Below are positions 1-7,786 of a DNA stretch of 7,786 nucleotides, piece by piece; the first letter of the stretch is position 1, and each line of letters opens with the position of its first letter. The stretch comes from Bradyrhizobium sp. (GTDB lineage Bacteria > Pseudomonadota > Alphaproteobacteria > Rhizobiales > Xanthobacteraceae), in the NCBI GenBank assembly GCA_025960445.1, contig JAICIT010000099.1:1-7786 (forward strand), read 5' to 3'. The notes beneath the pieces were generated by a model. The model was not told where the DNA came from and did not search any database. It worked only from the letters and a program-made list of their open reading frames with translations. The translations under genes were made by a program, and so were the position numbers.

Positions 1-2445
1 GATCAGAGGCTTGCGAATCTCACGATGCAATTGACGCCGCAGCACGTGGAAGAAATTGGCCGGTGTCGTGGGATGGACAACCTGCATATTGTCCTCGGCG
101 CACATTTGCAGAAAGCGTTCCAATCGCGCGGAAGAATGCTCCGGCCCCTGTCCTTCGTAGCCGTGCGGCAACATGCAGACGAGGCCGGACATGCGGAGCC
201 ATTTGCGTTCGCCGGACGAGATGAACTGGTCGAACAGCACCTGGGCGCCGTTGGCGAAATCGCCGAACTGCGCTTCCCACACCGTCAGCGCGTTCGGCTC
301 AGCCAGCGAGTACCCGTATTCGAAACCAAGCACCGCTTCTTCTGAAAGCAGCGAGTTGATGACTTCGTAGTGGCCCTGGTCGCCGCCGAGATGATTGAAC
401 GGCGTGTAGCGGCTCTCGTCCTCCTGATCGATCAACACCGAGTGCCGCTGTGAGAAGGTGCCGCGTTCGCTATCCTGTCCCGATAGCCGGACGTGATGGC
501 CTTCCTCCAGCAGCGTACAGAACGCCAGCGCTTCGCCGGTCGCCCAATCAATGCCGACACCACTGTCGATCGCCTTGGCCCGATTTTCCAGAAAGCGCTG
601 GATAGTACGATGAATCCTGAAGCCATCAGGCACCCTGGTGATCTTGCGGCCGATGTCCTTCAACACGGCGACATCAACGCCGGTTACTCCGCGACGCGCC
701 TCTTCTTCCGCGTCCGCCGATTTGAAGCCGGCCCACTTGCCATCGAGCCAGTCCGCCTTGTTCGGCTTGTAGCCTGAACCGGCTTCCAATTCGGCGTCGA
801 GCCGCGCGCGCCAGTCAGCCTTGGCTTTTTCGATCTCGCCCTCGGTCATCACGCCTTCGGCGATCAGCCGCTTGGAATAAATTTCCAGCGTGGTCGGGTG
901 CGAGGCGATCTTCTTGTACATCACCGGCTGCGTAAACGCCGGCTCATCGCCTTCGTTATGGCCGTGCCTGCGATAGCAGAACATATCGATCACGACCGGC
1001 TTGTGGAATTTCTGCCGGAACTCGATCGCAACCTTGGCCGCGAACACCACCGCTTCCGGATCGTCGCCGTTAACGTGGAAGATCGGCGCGTCGATCATTT
1101 TCGCCACATCGGACGGATAGGGCGACGAGCGCGAGTAACGCGGATAGGTCGTGAAGCCGATCTGATTGTTGACAATGAAATGCAGCGAGCCACCGGTGCG
1201 ATAGCCCTTCAGGTCCGACAGCCCGAAGCATTCGGCCACCACGCCCTGGCCGGCAAAAGCGGCGTCGCCATGCATCAAGAGCGGCAGCACCGAAATCCGC
1301 ATGTCCGGCGGATCGCCGTGCTGGTCCTGCTTGGCGCGCACTTTGCCGAGCACGACGGGATCGACGATCTCCAGATGCGACGGATTCGCCGTGAGCGATA
1401 GATGGATTCGGTTGTTATCGAATTCACGGTCAGAGGAGGCGCCGAGATGGTATTTGACGTCGCCGGACCCCTCGACTGCATCGGGATTCGCCGAGCCGCC
1501 CTTGAATTCATGAAATAGCGCGCGGTGGGGCTTGCCCATCACCTGGGTCAACACGTTCAGGCGGCCGCGATGCGGCATGCCGACCACGATTTCCTTAACC
1601 CCGAGATTGCCGCCGCGCTTGATGATCTGCTCCAGCGCCGGGATTAGCGACTCGGCGCCGTCCAGCCCAAATCGCTTGGTGCCGGTGAATTTGAGATCAC
1701 AGAATTTCTCGAAGCCCTCGGCCTCGACCAGCTTGGTCAGGATGGCCCGGCGCCCTTCGCGGGTGAAACTGATCTCCTTGTCCGGCCCCTCAATACGCTC
1801 CTGAATCCAGCCCTTCTGCGCGGGGTTGCTGATGTGCATGAACTCGACGCCGAGGGTCTGGCAGTAGGTGCGCTCGCAGATCGCAACGATTTCCCGCAAC
1901 GTCGCGTATTCCATCCCGAGCACGTGATCGAGAAAGATCTTGCGATCGAAATCGCCCTCGGAGAACCCGTACGAGCGCGGGTCGAGTTCCTCGCGGTTGC
2001 GCGGCGCCTCGATCCCGAGCGGGTCGAGCTTGGCATGGAAATGGCCACGCATGCGGTAGGCCCTGATCAACATCAGCGCCCGCACGGAATCGCGAGTCGC
2101 CTGATGGACGTCGGCAGCGGTCAGTTCCGCGCCTTTAGCCTGCGCCCTGGCGGTCAGCTTGTTGCCGACGGACTTTTCGACTTCGGCCCAGTTGCCGTCG
2201 AGCGCGGAGGTCAGCTCGTCGCGCGGCGTGAGCGGCCAGTGGTCACGGGCCCAGGACGGTCCCTCGGCATTCCTCCGGACATCCGCAGGGGTGTCCTTCA
2301 GACTCTTGAAAAACTCCTGCCATTCCGGGTCGAGGGAAGAAGGGTCTTTCTCAAACCGGGCGTAGATTTCATCGATGTAGCTGGCGTTTGTGCCCTGCAA
2401 AAACGACGAGAGGGCAAAGGCGGCGTTCGCGTCCTGGCGAGACAT
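1..2445 (-). CDS. sucA: 2-oxoglutarate dehydrogenase E1 component, 3' end cut by window edge
   Basis: Thiamine-diphosphate-dependent E1 of the cytoplasmic 2-oxoglutarate dehydrogenase complex. It decarboxylates 2-oxoglutarate and passes the succinyl group to the lipoyl domain of E2. The frame is open without a stop or frameshift for 815 codons to the left edge; the family is about 930-990 residues, so roughly the last 170 are missing. Seen in the translation: the N-terminal helix typical of E1o (FLQGTNASYIDEIY, about 15-28); GMPHRGRLNVL with H292; KYH with H333; NPSHLEIV around H357; HGDAAF with D394; VNNQIGF with N427; RRHGHNEGDEP at 492-502; GTFSQRH ending at H668; HGYEGQGPEHSS from 761. 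D394 and N427 are spaced like the Mg-ThDP ligands of E. coli SucA (D374, N407). The ATG at 2445 has AGGA seven bases upstream and gives the usual N-terminus (MSRQDANAAF). A 134-bp spacer separates it from sucD, so it may have its own transcript start or a processing site. sucB and lpd are expected to follow, outside the window. Confidence 0.97.
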   Translation of the reverse strand, partial: MSRQDANAAFALSSFLQGTNASYIDEIYARFEKDPSSLDPEWQEFFKSLKDTPADVRRNAEGPSWARDHWPLTPRDELTSALDGNWAEVEKSVGNKLTARAQAKGAELTAADVHQATRDSVRALMLIRAYRMRGHFHAKLDPLGIEAPRNREELDPRSYGFSEGDFDRKIFLDHVLGMEYATLREIVAICERTYCQTLGVEFMHISNPAQKGWIQERIEGPDKEISFTREGRRAILTKLVEAEGFEKFCDLKFTGTKRFGLDGAESLIPALEQIIKRGGNLGVKEIVVGMPHRGRLNVLTQVMGKPHRALFHEFKGGSANPDAVEGSGDVKYHLGASSDREFDNNRIHLSLTANPSHLEIVDPVVLGKVRAKQDQHGDPPDMRISVLPLLMHGDAAFAGQGVVAECFGLSDLKGYRTGGSLHFIVNNQIGFTTYPRYSRSSPYPSDVAKMIDAPIFHVNGDDPEAVVFAAKVAIEFRQKFHKPVVIDMFCYRRHGHNEGDEPAFTQPVMYKKIASHPTTLEIYSKRLIAEGVMTEGEIEKAKADWRARLDAELEAGSGYKPNKADWLDGKWAGFKSADAEEEARRGVTGVDVAVLKDIGRKITRVPDGFRIHRTIQRFLENRAKAIDSGVGIDWATGEALAFCTLLEEGHHVRLSGQDSERGTFSQRHSVLIDQEDESRYTPFNHLGGDQGHYEVINSLLSEEAVLGFEYGYSLAEPNALTVWEAQFGDFANGAQVLFDQFISSGERKWLRMSGLVCMLPHGYEGQGPEHSSARLERFLQMCAEDNMQVVHPTTPANFFHVLRRQLHREIRKPLI

Positions 2446-2493
2446 GAGTGCGTCCTGGTGATTTCGATTTCCGCATGGAAAGCGGCGCAACAT

Positions 2494-2514
2494 CCGATCC
2501 GGGCACCGGATCAG
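2494..2514 (-). repeat. Inverted repeat in the sucD-sucA spacer
   Basis: On the transcribed strand GATCCGG and CCGGATC form a perfect 7-bp stem around a 3-base loop (TGC). The stem can be extended by a U-G wobble and a C-G pair to 9 bp. It lies about 50 bases upstream of the sucA start and about 65 bases after the sucD stop. No run of T follows it in the direction of transcription, so it does not look like an intrinsic terminator. It could be an mRNA-stabilising or processing hairpin, a protein-binding palindrome, or a copy of a dispersed palindromic repeat; the sequence alone does not decide. Confidence 0.55.
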
Positions 2515-2579
2515 GGTGATAGCAGGCCTTTTACCCTATTTAAGGTGAATGTTCGCCCCGAAAAGAGCCAAAGAATGAA

Positions 2580-3464
2580 TTAGTGTTTCAATTTTTCCAC
2601 AAGCGTTTTGCCAAGCCGCGCCGGGGACGGGGAAACCGTGATTCCGGCCGCTTCCATCGCCGCTGCCTTGGAGCCGGCGTCGCCCTTGCCGCCGGAAATA
2701 ATCGCGCCCGCATGGCCCATGCGGCGGCCAGGCGGGGCGGTGACGCCGGCAATAAATCCTACCATTGGCTTCTTCCGCCCGCGCTTTGCCTCATCCTTGA
2801 GGAACTGAGCCGCATCCTCTTCGGCCGAACCGCCGATTTCGCCGATCATCACGATCGAGGTGGTTTTTGGATCGGCCAAAAACATTTCCAGCACCTCGAT
2901 GAACTCGGTGCCCTTGACCGGGTCCCCACCGATCCCGACCGCTGTGGTCTGACCGAGGCCTTCCTGAGAGGTCTGGAAAACCGCTTCGTAGGTAAGCGTG
3001 CCCGAGCGGGACACGATGCCGACATTGCCGGGCTTGAAAATGTTGGCCGGCATGATGCCGATCTTGCACTCACCTGCGGTCATCACCCCCGGGCAATTCG
3101 GTCCGATCAGCCGTGATTTCGATCCGGAGAGCGAGCGCTTCACCCGCACCATATCCAGCACCGGAATGCCCTCGGTGATGCACACGATCAGCGGAATTTC
3201 GGCATCGATCGCCTCGCAGATCGCATCCGCGGCCCCCGGCGGCGGCACATAGATCACGCTGGCGTCGGCGCCGGTCTGCTCGCGCGCCTCCTTGACCGTA
3301 TCGAACACGGGCAAACCCAAATGGGTGGACCCGCCTTTGCCGGGCGAGGTGCCGCCGACCATCCTGGTGCCATAGGCAATTGCCGCTTCGGAATGAAACG
3401 TACCGTTCTTGCCGGTAAAGCCCTGGCATATGACTTTTGTGTTCTTGTCGATCAGGATGGACAT
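2580..3464 (-). CDS. sucD: Succinate--CoA ligase (succinyl-CoA synthetase), alpha subunit
   Basis: Alpha subunit of the TCA-cycle enzyme that converts succinyl-CoA, phosphate and NDP to succinate, CoA and NTP. It binds CoA and carries the phosphohistidine. The 294-residue product is almost colinear with E. coli SucD from the first residue ([18 protein letters not shown]). Seen: Rossmann-type CoA-binding N-domain with [10 protein letters not shown] (15-24) and VPPPGAAD (73-80); GPNCPGV (121-127); SRSGTLTYE (152-160); GIGGDP (177-182); EIGGSAEED (209-217); the active-site loop [13 protein letters not shown] with phosphohistidine H251. The stop is TAA. The ATG at 3464 was chosen because the conserved family N-terminus begins there, although its upstream sequence has no convincing Shine-Dalgarno. 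An in-frame ATG at 3533 would add 23 residues with no family likeness and would overlap the preceding gene. It starts 34 bp after the DUF1579 gene, and it is unusual that sucC is not the direct neighbour. Confidence 0.98.
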   Translation of the reverse strand: MSILIDKNTKVICQGFTGKNGTFHSEAAIAYGTRMVGGTSPGKGGSTHLGLPVFDTVKEAREQTGADASVIYVPPPGAADAICEAIDAEIPLIVCITEGIPVLDMVRVKRSLSGSKSRLIGPNCPGVMTAGECKIGIMPANIFKPGNVGIVSRSGTLTYEAVFQTSQEGLGQTTAVGIGGDPVKGTEFIEVLEMFLADPKTTSIVMIGEIGGSAEEDAAQFLKDEAKRGRKKPMVGFIAGVTAPPGRRMGHAGAIISGGKGDAGSKAAAMEAAGITVSPSPARLGKTLVEKLKH

Positions 3465-3498
3465 GGCTGGGATTGCTTTCGCGAGACGATCGGTAAGC

Positions 3499-3978
3499 TC
3501 AGTGGATACGCCGGTACACCCCGGTGAGCACATCGGCCCATCCTTCGGCGTCCGGCGAAAATTGAATTTTCATGGCATAGCTGTCCTGATCGAGGATCTC
3601 ATAGACGTGGCGCGCATTGCCGCGCAGCGAGCCGCGCACCAGGATCAGCGACTTGCCGCTCCATCCGCCTGAGGCCGGCGACGGCGGATAATAGCCAAGC
3701 GAATCATGCCAGAACAATTTGTACAGCCTGTCCTCGCGGTCGTAGGTGAACACGCCATGGGTGGCGAAGATTTCCTTGCCGTCGCGCATCTGGCGCGCAT
3801 TCTGGATTAGGTAAAAGCCGTTGAGATCGATCCGCGCCGTGACATGCGAGGTGGCCGGACCGCCTTGGGTCCAGCGCGATGGATATACCATTTCTTCCCC
3901 GCTCCACTCGCCCGCGAACGCCGCGAGCTTACGGTGCTCCTCCAGCGGCTTCGGCGCGGCGAGATGATCCTCGGGCAT
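3499..3978 (-). CDS. DUF1579-like small protein between sucC and sucD
   Basis: A 159-residue protein of unknown function. I assign it to the DUF1579 family from its pattern, not from a search: FAGEWSGEE (21-29), a [17 protein letters not shown] strand pair (43-59), HGVFTYDRE (74-82), a W90-H91-D92 motif, [10 protein letters not shown] (104-113) and a terminal [14 protein letters not shown] (145-158). The alternating short strands, each with a conserved W or G, suggest a small beta-barrel of lipocalin or fatty-acid-binding type, which is an inference. There is no signal peptide or membrane segment, so it should be cytoplasmic. The ATG at 3978 lies 4 bp after the sucC stop; its ribosome site (AAGGGGA, about nine bases upstream) lies inside the last codons of sucC, which suggests translational coupling. 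The stop is TGA. Codon use matches the neighbours, so it does not look newly acquired. Its position suggests co-expression with succinyl-CoA synthetase, but no role can be read from the sequence. Confidence 0.87.
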   Translation of the reverse strand: MPEDHLAAPKPLEEHRKLAAFAGEWSGEEMVYPSRWTQGGPATSHVTARIDLNGFYLIQNARQMRDGKEIFATHGVFTYDREDRLYKLFWHDSLGYYPPSPASGGWSGKSLILVRGSLRGNARHVYEILDQDSYAMKIQFSPDAEGWADVLTGVYRRIH

Positions 3979-3982
3979 CGAT

Positions 3983-5179
<1,197 letters not shown>

Positions 5180-5221
5180 GAGGCGCTCCCGAGAGCAGGG
5201 TTCGGCGTGATCAATCTGCGC

Positions 5222-6211
<990 letters not shown>

Positions 6212-6242
6212 TCAAGCAGGAGGGTACCGAGAGCTGGATGGC

Positions 6243-6271
6243 TGGTTATCCCTTTCGCCGGACCCGTTCAA
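6243..6271 (-). promoter_or_regulatory. Weak candidate promoter for the mdh-suc operon
   Basis: Within the 108-bp gap between zapE and mdh the transcribed strand holds TTGAAC (6266-6271), close to the sigma-70 -35 consensus. It is followed by GATAAC after 15 bases, or TAACCA after 17 bases, as a poor -10. Transcription would start roughly 40-50 bases upstream of the mdh ATG. The position is sensible but the -10 match is weak, and the operon could equally be read through from zapE. I saw no terminator after zapE in this gap. Confidence 0.2.
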
Positions 6272-6298
6272 GTCGCGGCAGGCCTAAATGCCAACCCT

Positions 6299-7483
6299 TC
6301 ACGTCTCCACGAGCCCAGTGCTCGTCCCGCTGGCTGCGGAATCCTTGCGGCCATGAGGAAGGGCCAGATAGGATTCCGAACTCATCTCGATCAGCCGAGA
6401 GGCGGTTCGCTTGAACTCGTTCGCCTCATAGCCATCGGTCGCGACATAGAGCGACGACGGATCAGCCGCGGCAGAGGCCATCACTTTCACACCATTGTCG
6501 TACAGCGTATCGATCAACGCGATGAAGCGTTTGGCGGCGTTGCGCTCGGGATGATCCATCACCGGAATGTGGTCGAGAATGATGGTGTGATAATCGTGGG
6601 CGAGGCGCAGGTAATCAGAGGCACCGAGCGGCTTTTCGCATAAGTCGGCAAAAGAAAACCGCGCGACTCCGTCCGCGGCGCATGGCACGTGCAGGACGCG
6701 GCCCTTGATCGAAATGTCGCGTGGCTTGCATCGGGCGTTGCCGGTCATCCTGGCCCAGGCCTTATTCAGCGCCGCGTCGGCGACCTGATCTGCCGGCACC
6801 AGCCACATCTTCACGCCCGCGAGTTTTTCCAGCCGGAAATCAGTGCGTGCCTCGAGGCGCAGCACGTCCATGTGATCTGCGATCTCGGCGATGAACGGCA
6901 GGAAAAGTGCCCGGTTCAGACCGCCCTTGTAGAGGTCCTCGGGCGCGACGTTGGATGTCGCGACCACCACCGTTCCCAATTCAAAAAGCCTTTCGAATAA
7001 TCTTCCCAGGATCATCGCATCGGCGATGTCGGTGACGTGGAATTCGTCAAAGCACAACAGCCATGCTTCATCGAAAATCGATGCGGCAGTGAGCGTGATC
7101 ACGTCGTTGTCGGCGATCTCGCCACGCGCGATACCTTGGCGGTAGCCATGGATCCGCTCGTGCACCTCCGCCATGAATTCATGGAAGTGCGCGCGGCGTT
7201 TGCTCTCTACCGAGCTGTGCTCGAAAAACATATCCATCAGCATGGTCTTGCCGCGGCCGACATCGCCATGAATGTAGAGACCGCGCGGCGGCGGCTCGTC
7301 CTTGTCGGCGAACAGGCGTCCCAGCAGACCTTGCTTGCGCAGGGGCTTGTACCCGGCAAGCCGCTGCTCCAGGCCGGCCAAAGCCTCGGCGGCCTGCTGC
7401 TGCGCGGGATCCGCCTCAATCGCGCCGGAGGAAACCAGGAATTTATAATGGGCGCTGAAGGACTGGGAGTCGGTGGAGAGCAT
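6299..7483 (-). CDS. zapE: AFG1/ZapE-family ATPase
   Basis: P-loop ATPase of the AFG1 family. The E. coli member ZapE is linked to Z-ring constriction in cell division, and mitochondrial AFG1/LACE1 to turnover of respiratory-chain proteins. The product is 394 residues, near the family's usual 370-400. Seen: N-terminal SQSFSAHYKFLVSSG typical of the family; Walker A GDVGRGKT (73-80); HFHEFMAEVHERIH (99-112), a family signature after Walker A; Walker B LLCFDEFHVTD (142-152) with D146 and E147; sensor-1-like VVVATSN (172-178); YKGGLNRALFLPFI (185-198); C-terminal RTASRLIEM (359-367) with R359 and R363 in the arginine-finger/sensor-2 area. The last 20 residues are a non-conserved polar tail. The ATG at 7483 is the only reasonable start, since an in-frame TAA lies three codons upstream. 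Its AAGGGAG ribosome site is unusually close, with one base between. The gene is 108 bp upstream of mdh on the same strand, so it may share regulation with the TCA genes. Confidence 0.95.
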   Translation of the reverse strand: MLSTDSQSFSAHYKFLVSSGAIEADPAQQQAAEALAGLEQRLAGYKPLRKQGLLGRLFADKDEPPPRGLYIHGDVGRGKTMLMDMFFEHSSVESKRRAHFHEFMAEVHERIHGYRQGIARGEIADNDVITLTAASIFDEAWLLCFDEFHVTDIADAMILGRLFERLFELGTVVVATSNVAPEDLYKGGLNRALFLPFIAEIADHMDVLRLEARTDFRLEKLAGVKMWLVPADQVADAALNKAWARMTGNARCKPRDISIKGRVLHVPCAADGVARFSFADLCEKPLGASDYLRLAHDYHTIILDHIPVMDHPERNAAKRFIALIDTLYDNGVKVMASAAADPSSLYVATDGYEANEFKRTASRLIEMSSESYLALPHGRKDSAASGTSTGLVET

Positions 7484-7608
7484 GCTCCCTTACGGCCGAA
7501 GATGAACAAAAATGCAAGCCGAGAATGGCTGCCGGGCGTCTTGCGCTTTGGCGGCGCGGGCGGCTTTTACTTCGGCGACGATAGCGTGCGGAGTCGGCGA
7601 TCGACGGC

Positions 7609-7785
7609 TCACGCGCTCAGCGCGTAGGAATCCTCGACCACATAAGGCCCGCCACCGGTGGAGGCGCGTGACGAGAACAGCACAAATCGCGATGCCGTAA
7701 ACACCCGGGTCGGGAAATAGCCTCGCACCGAGAGGTAATCGGCGACATCCTGATTGGAGGCATCGCGCAGCCTCGCCAACGTTAC
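7609..7785 (-). CDS. C-terminal end of an unidentified protein, cut by window edge
   Basis: An open frame enters from the right edge and ends at a TGA (7609-7611) after 58 residues. It begins VTLARLRDASNQDVADYL and ends GGGPYVVEDSYALSA. This frame was chosen over the other open frame because its third codon positions are mostly G or C and its codons match the neighbouring genes, whereas the alternative uses many rare codons. I do not recognise the family. The fragment has mixed hydrophobic and polar residues, with no clear membrane segment. It lies on the same strand as zapE, about 125 bp upstream of it. The 15-base odd palindrome at 7611-7625 overlaps its last codons. Only the end is visible, so the function cannot be assigned. 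Confidence 0.5.
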   Translation of the reverse strand, partial: VTLARLRDASNQDVADYLSVRGYFPTRVFTASRFVLFSSRASTGGGPYVVEDSYALSA

Positions 7786-7786
7786 A

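Noticed and set aside
1..2445. Possible frameshift or degradation in sucA
   Set aside because: I translated the whole minus-strand frame from 2445 to the left edge. It is continuous with all expected E1 motifs, so the gene is only cut by the window, not broken.
2494..2514. Intrinsic terminator between sucD and sucA
   Set aside because: The stem is good, but no T-run follows in the direction of transcription.
1834..2583. Plus-strand open frame (249 codons) opposite the start of sucA
   Set aside because: It is antisense to conserved sucA sequence and runs across the intergenic hairpin. It has no family likeness and is explained by codon bias on the other strand.

Overview
The window carries a block of central-metabolism genes, all on the minus strand and all transcribed right to left. 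The order is: the C-terminal end of an unidentified gene (cut by the right edge), zapE (AFG1-like ATPase), mdh (malate dehydrogenase), sucC (succinyl-CoA synthetase beta), a small DUF1579-type gene, sucD (succinyl-CoA synthetase alpha), and sucA (2-oxoglutarate dehydrogenase E1, cut by the left edge). The GC-rich codon use, the mdh-sucC-sucD-sucA order and the protein sequences point to an alphaproteobacterium of the order Hyphomicrobiales. The best guess is the Bradyrhizobium/Rhodopseudomonas/Nitrobacter group; this is inferred from gene order and protein character, not from a search.

Region by region: 7609-7785 encodes the last 58 residues of an unrecognised protein. A gap of about 125 bp follows, then zapE (6299-7483). 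A 108-bp gap (6191-6298) is the most likely place for the main promoter of the TCA-cycle operon. mdh (5222-6190) and sucC (3983-5179) are 42 bp apart. The DUF1579 gene (3499-3978) starts only 4 bp after the sucC stop, and sucD (2580-3464) starts 34 bp after the DUF1579 stop. A 134-bp spacer (2446-2579) with a strong small inverted repeat then precedes sucA (1-2445, open to the left edge). No stretch longer than 300 bp lacks a gene.

Together sucA, sucC, sucD and mdh encode parts of the oxidative TCA cycle. SucA decarboxylates 2-oxoglutarate in a complex with E2 and E3, whose genes would be expected beyond the left edge. SucCD converts succinyl-CoA to succinate with nucleotide triphosphate formation. 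Mdh oxidises malate to oxaloacetate. The enzymes look intact at their catalytic motifs.

This is mostly an ordinary housekeeping region, and I see no sign of a mobile element, defence system, CRISPR array or RNA gene. The least explained item is the DUF1579 gene lodged between the two subunit genes of succinyl-CoA synthetase, apparently translated together with sucC. The inverted repeat upstream of sucA is the main non-coding signal.
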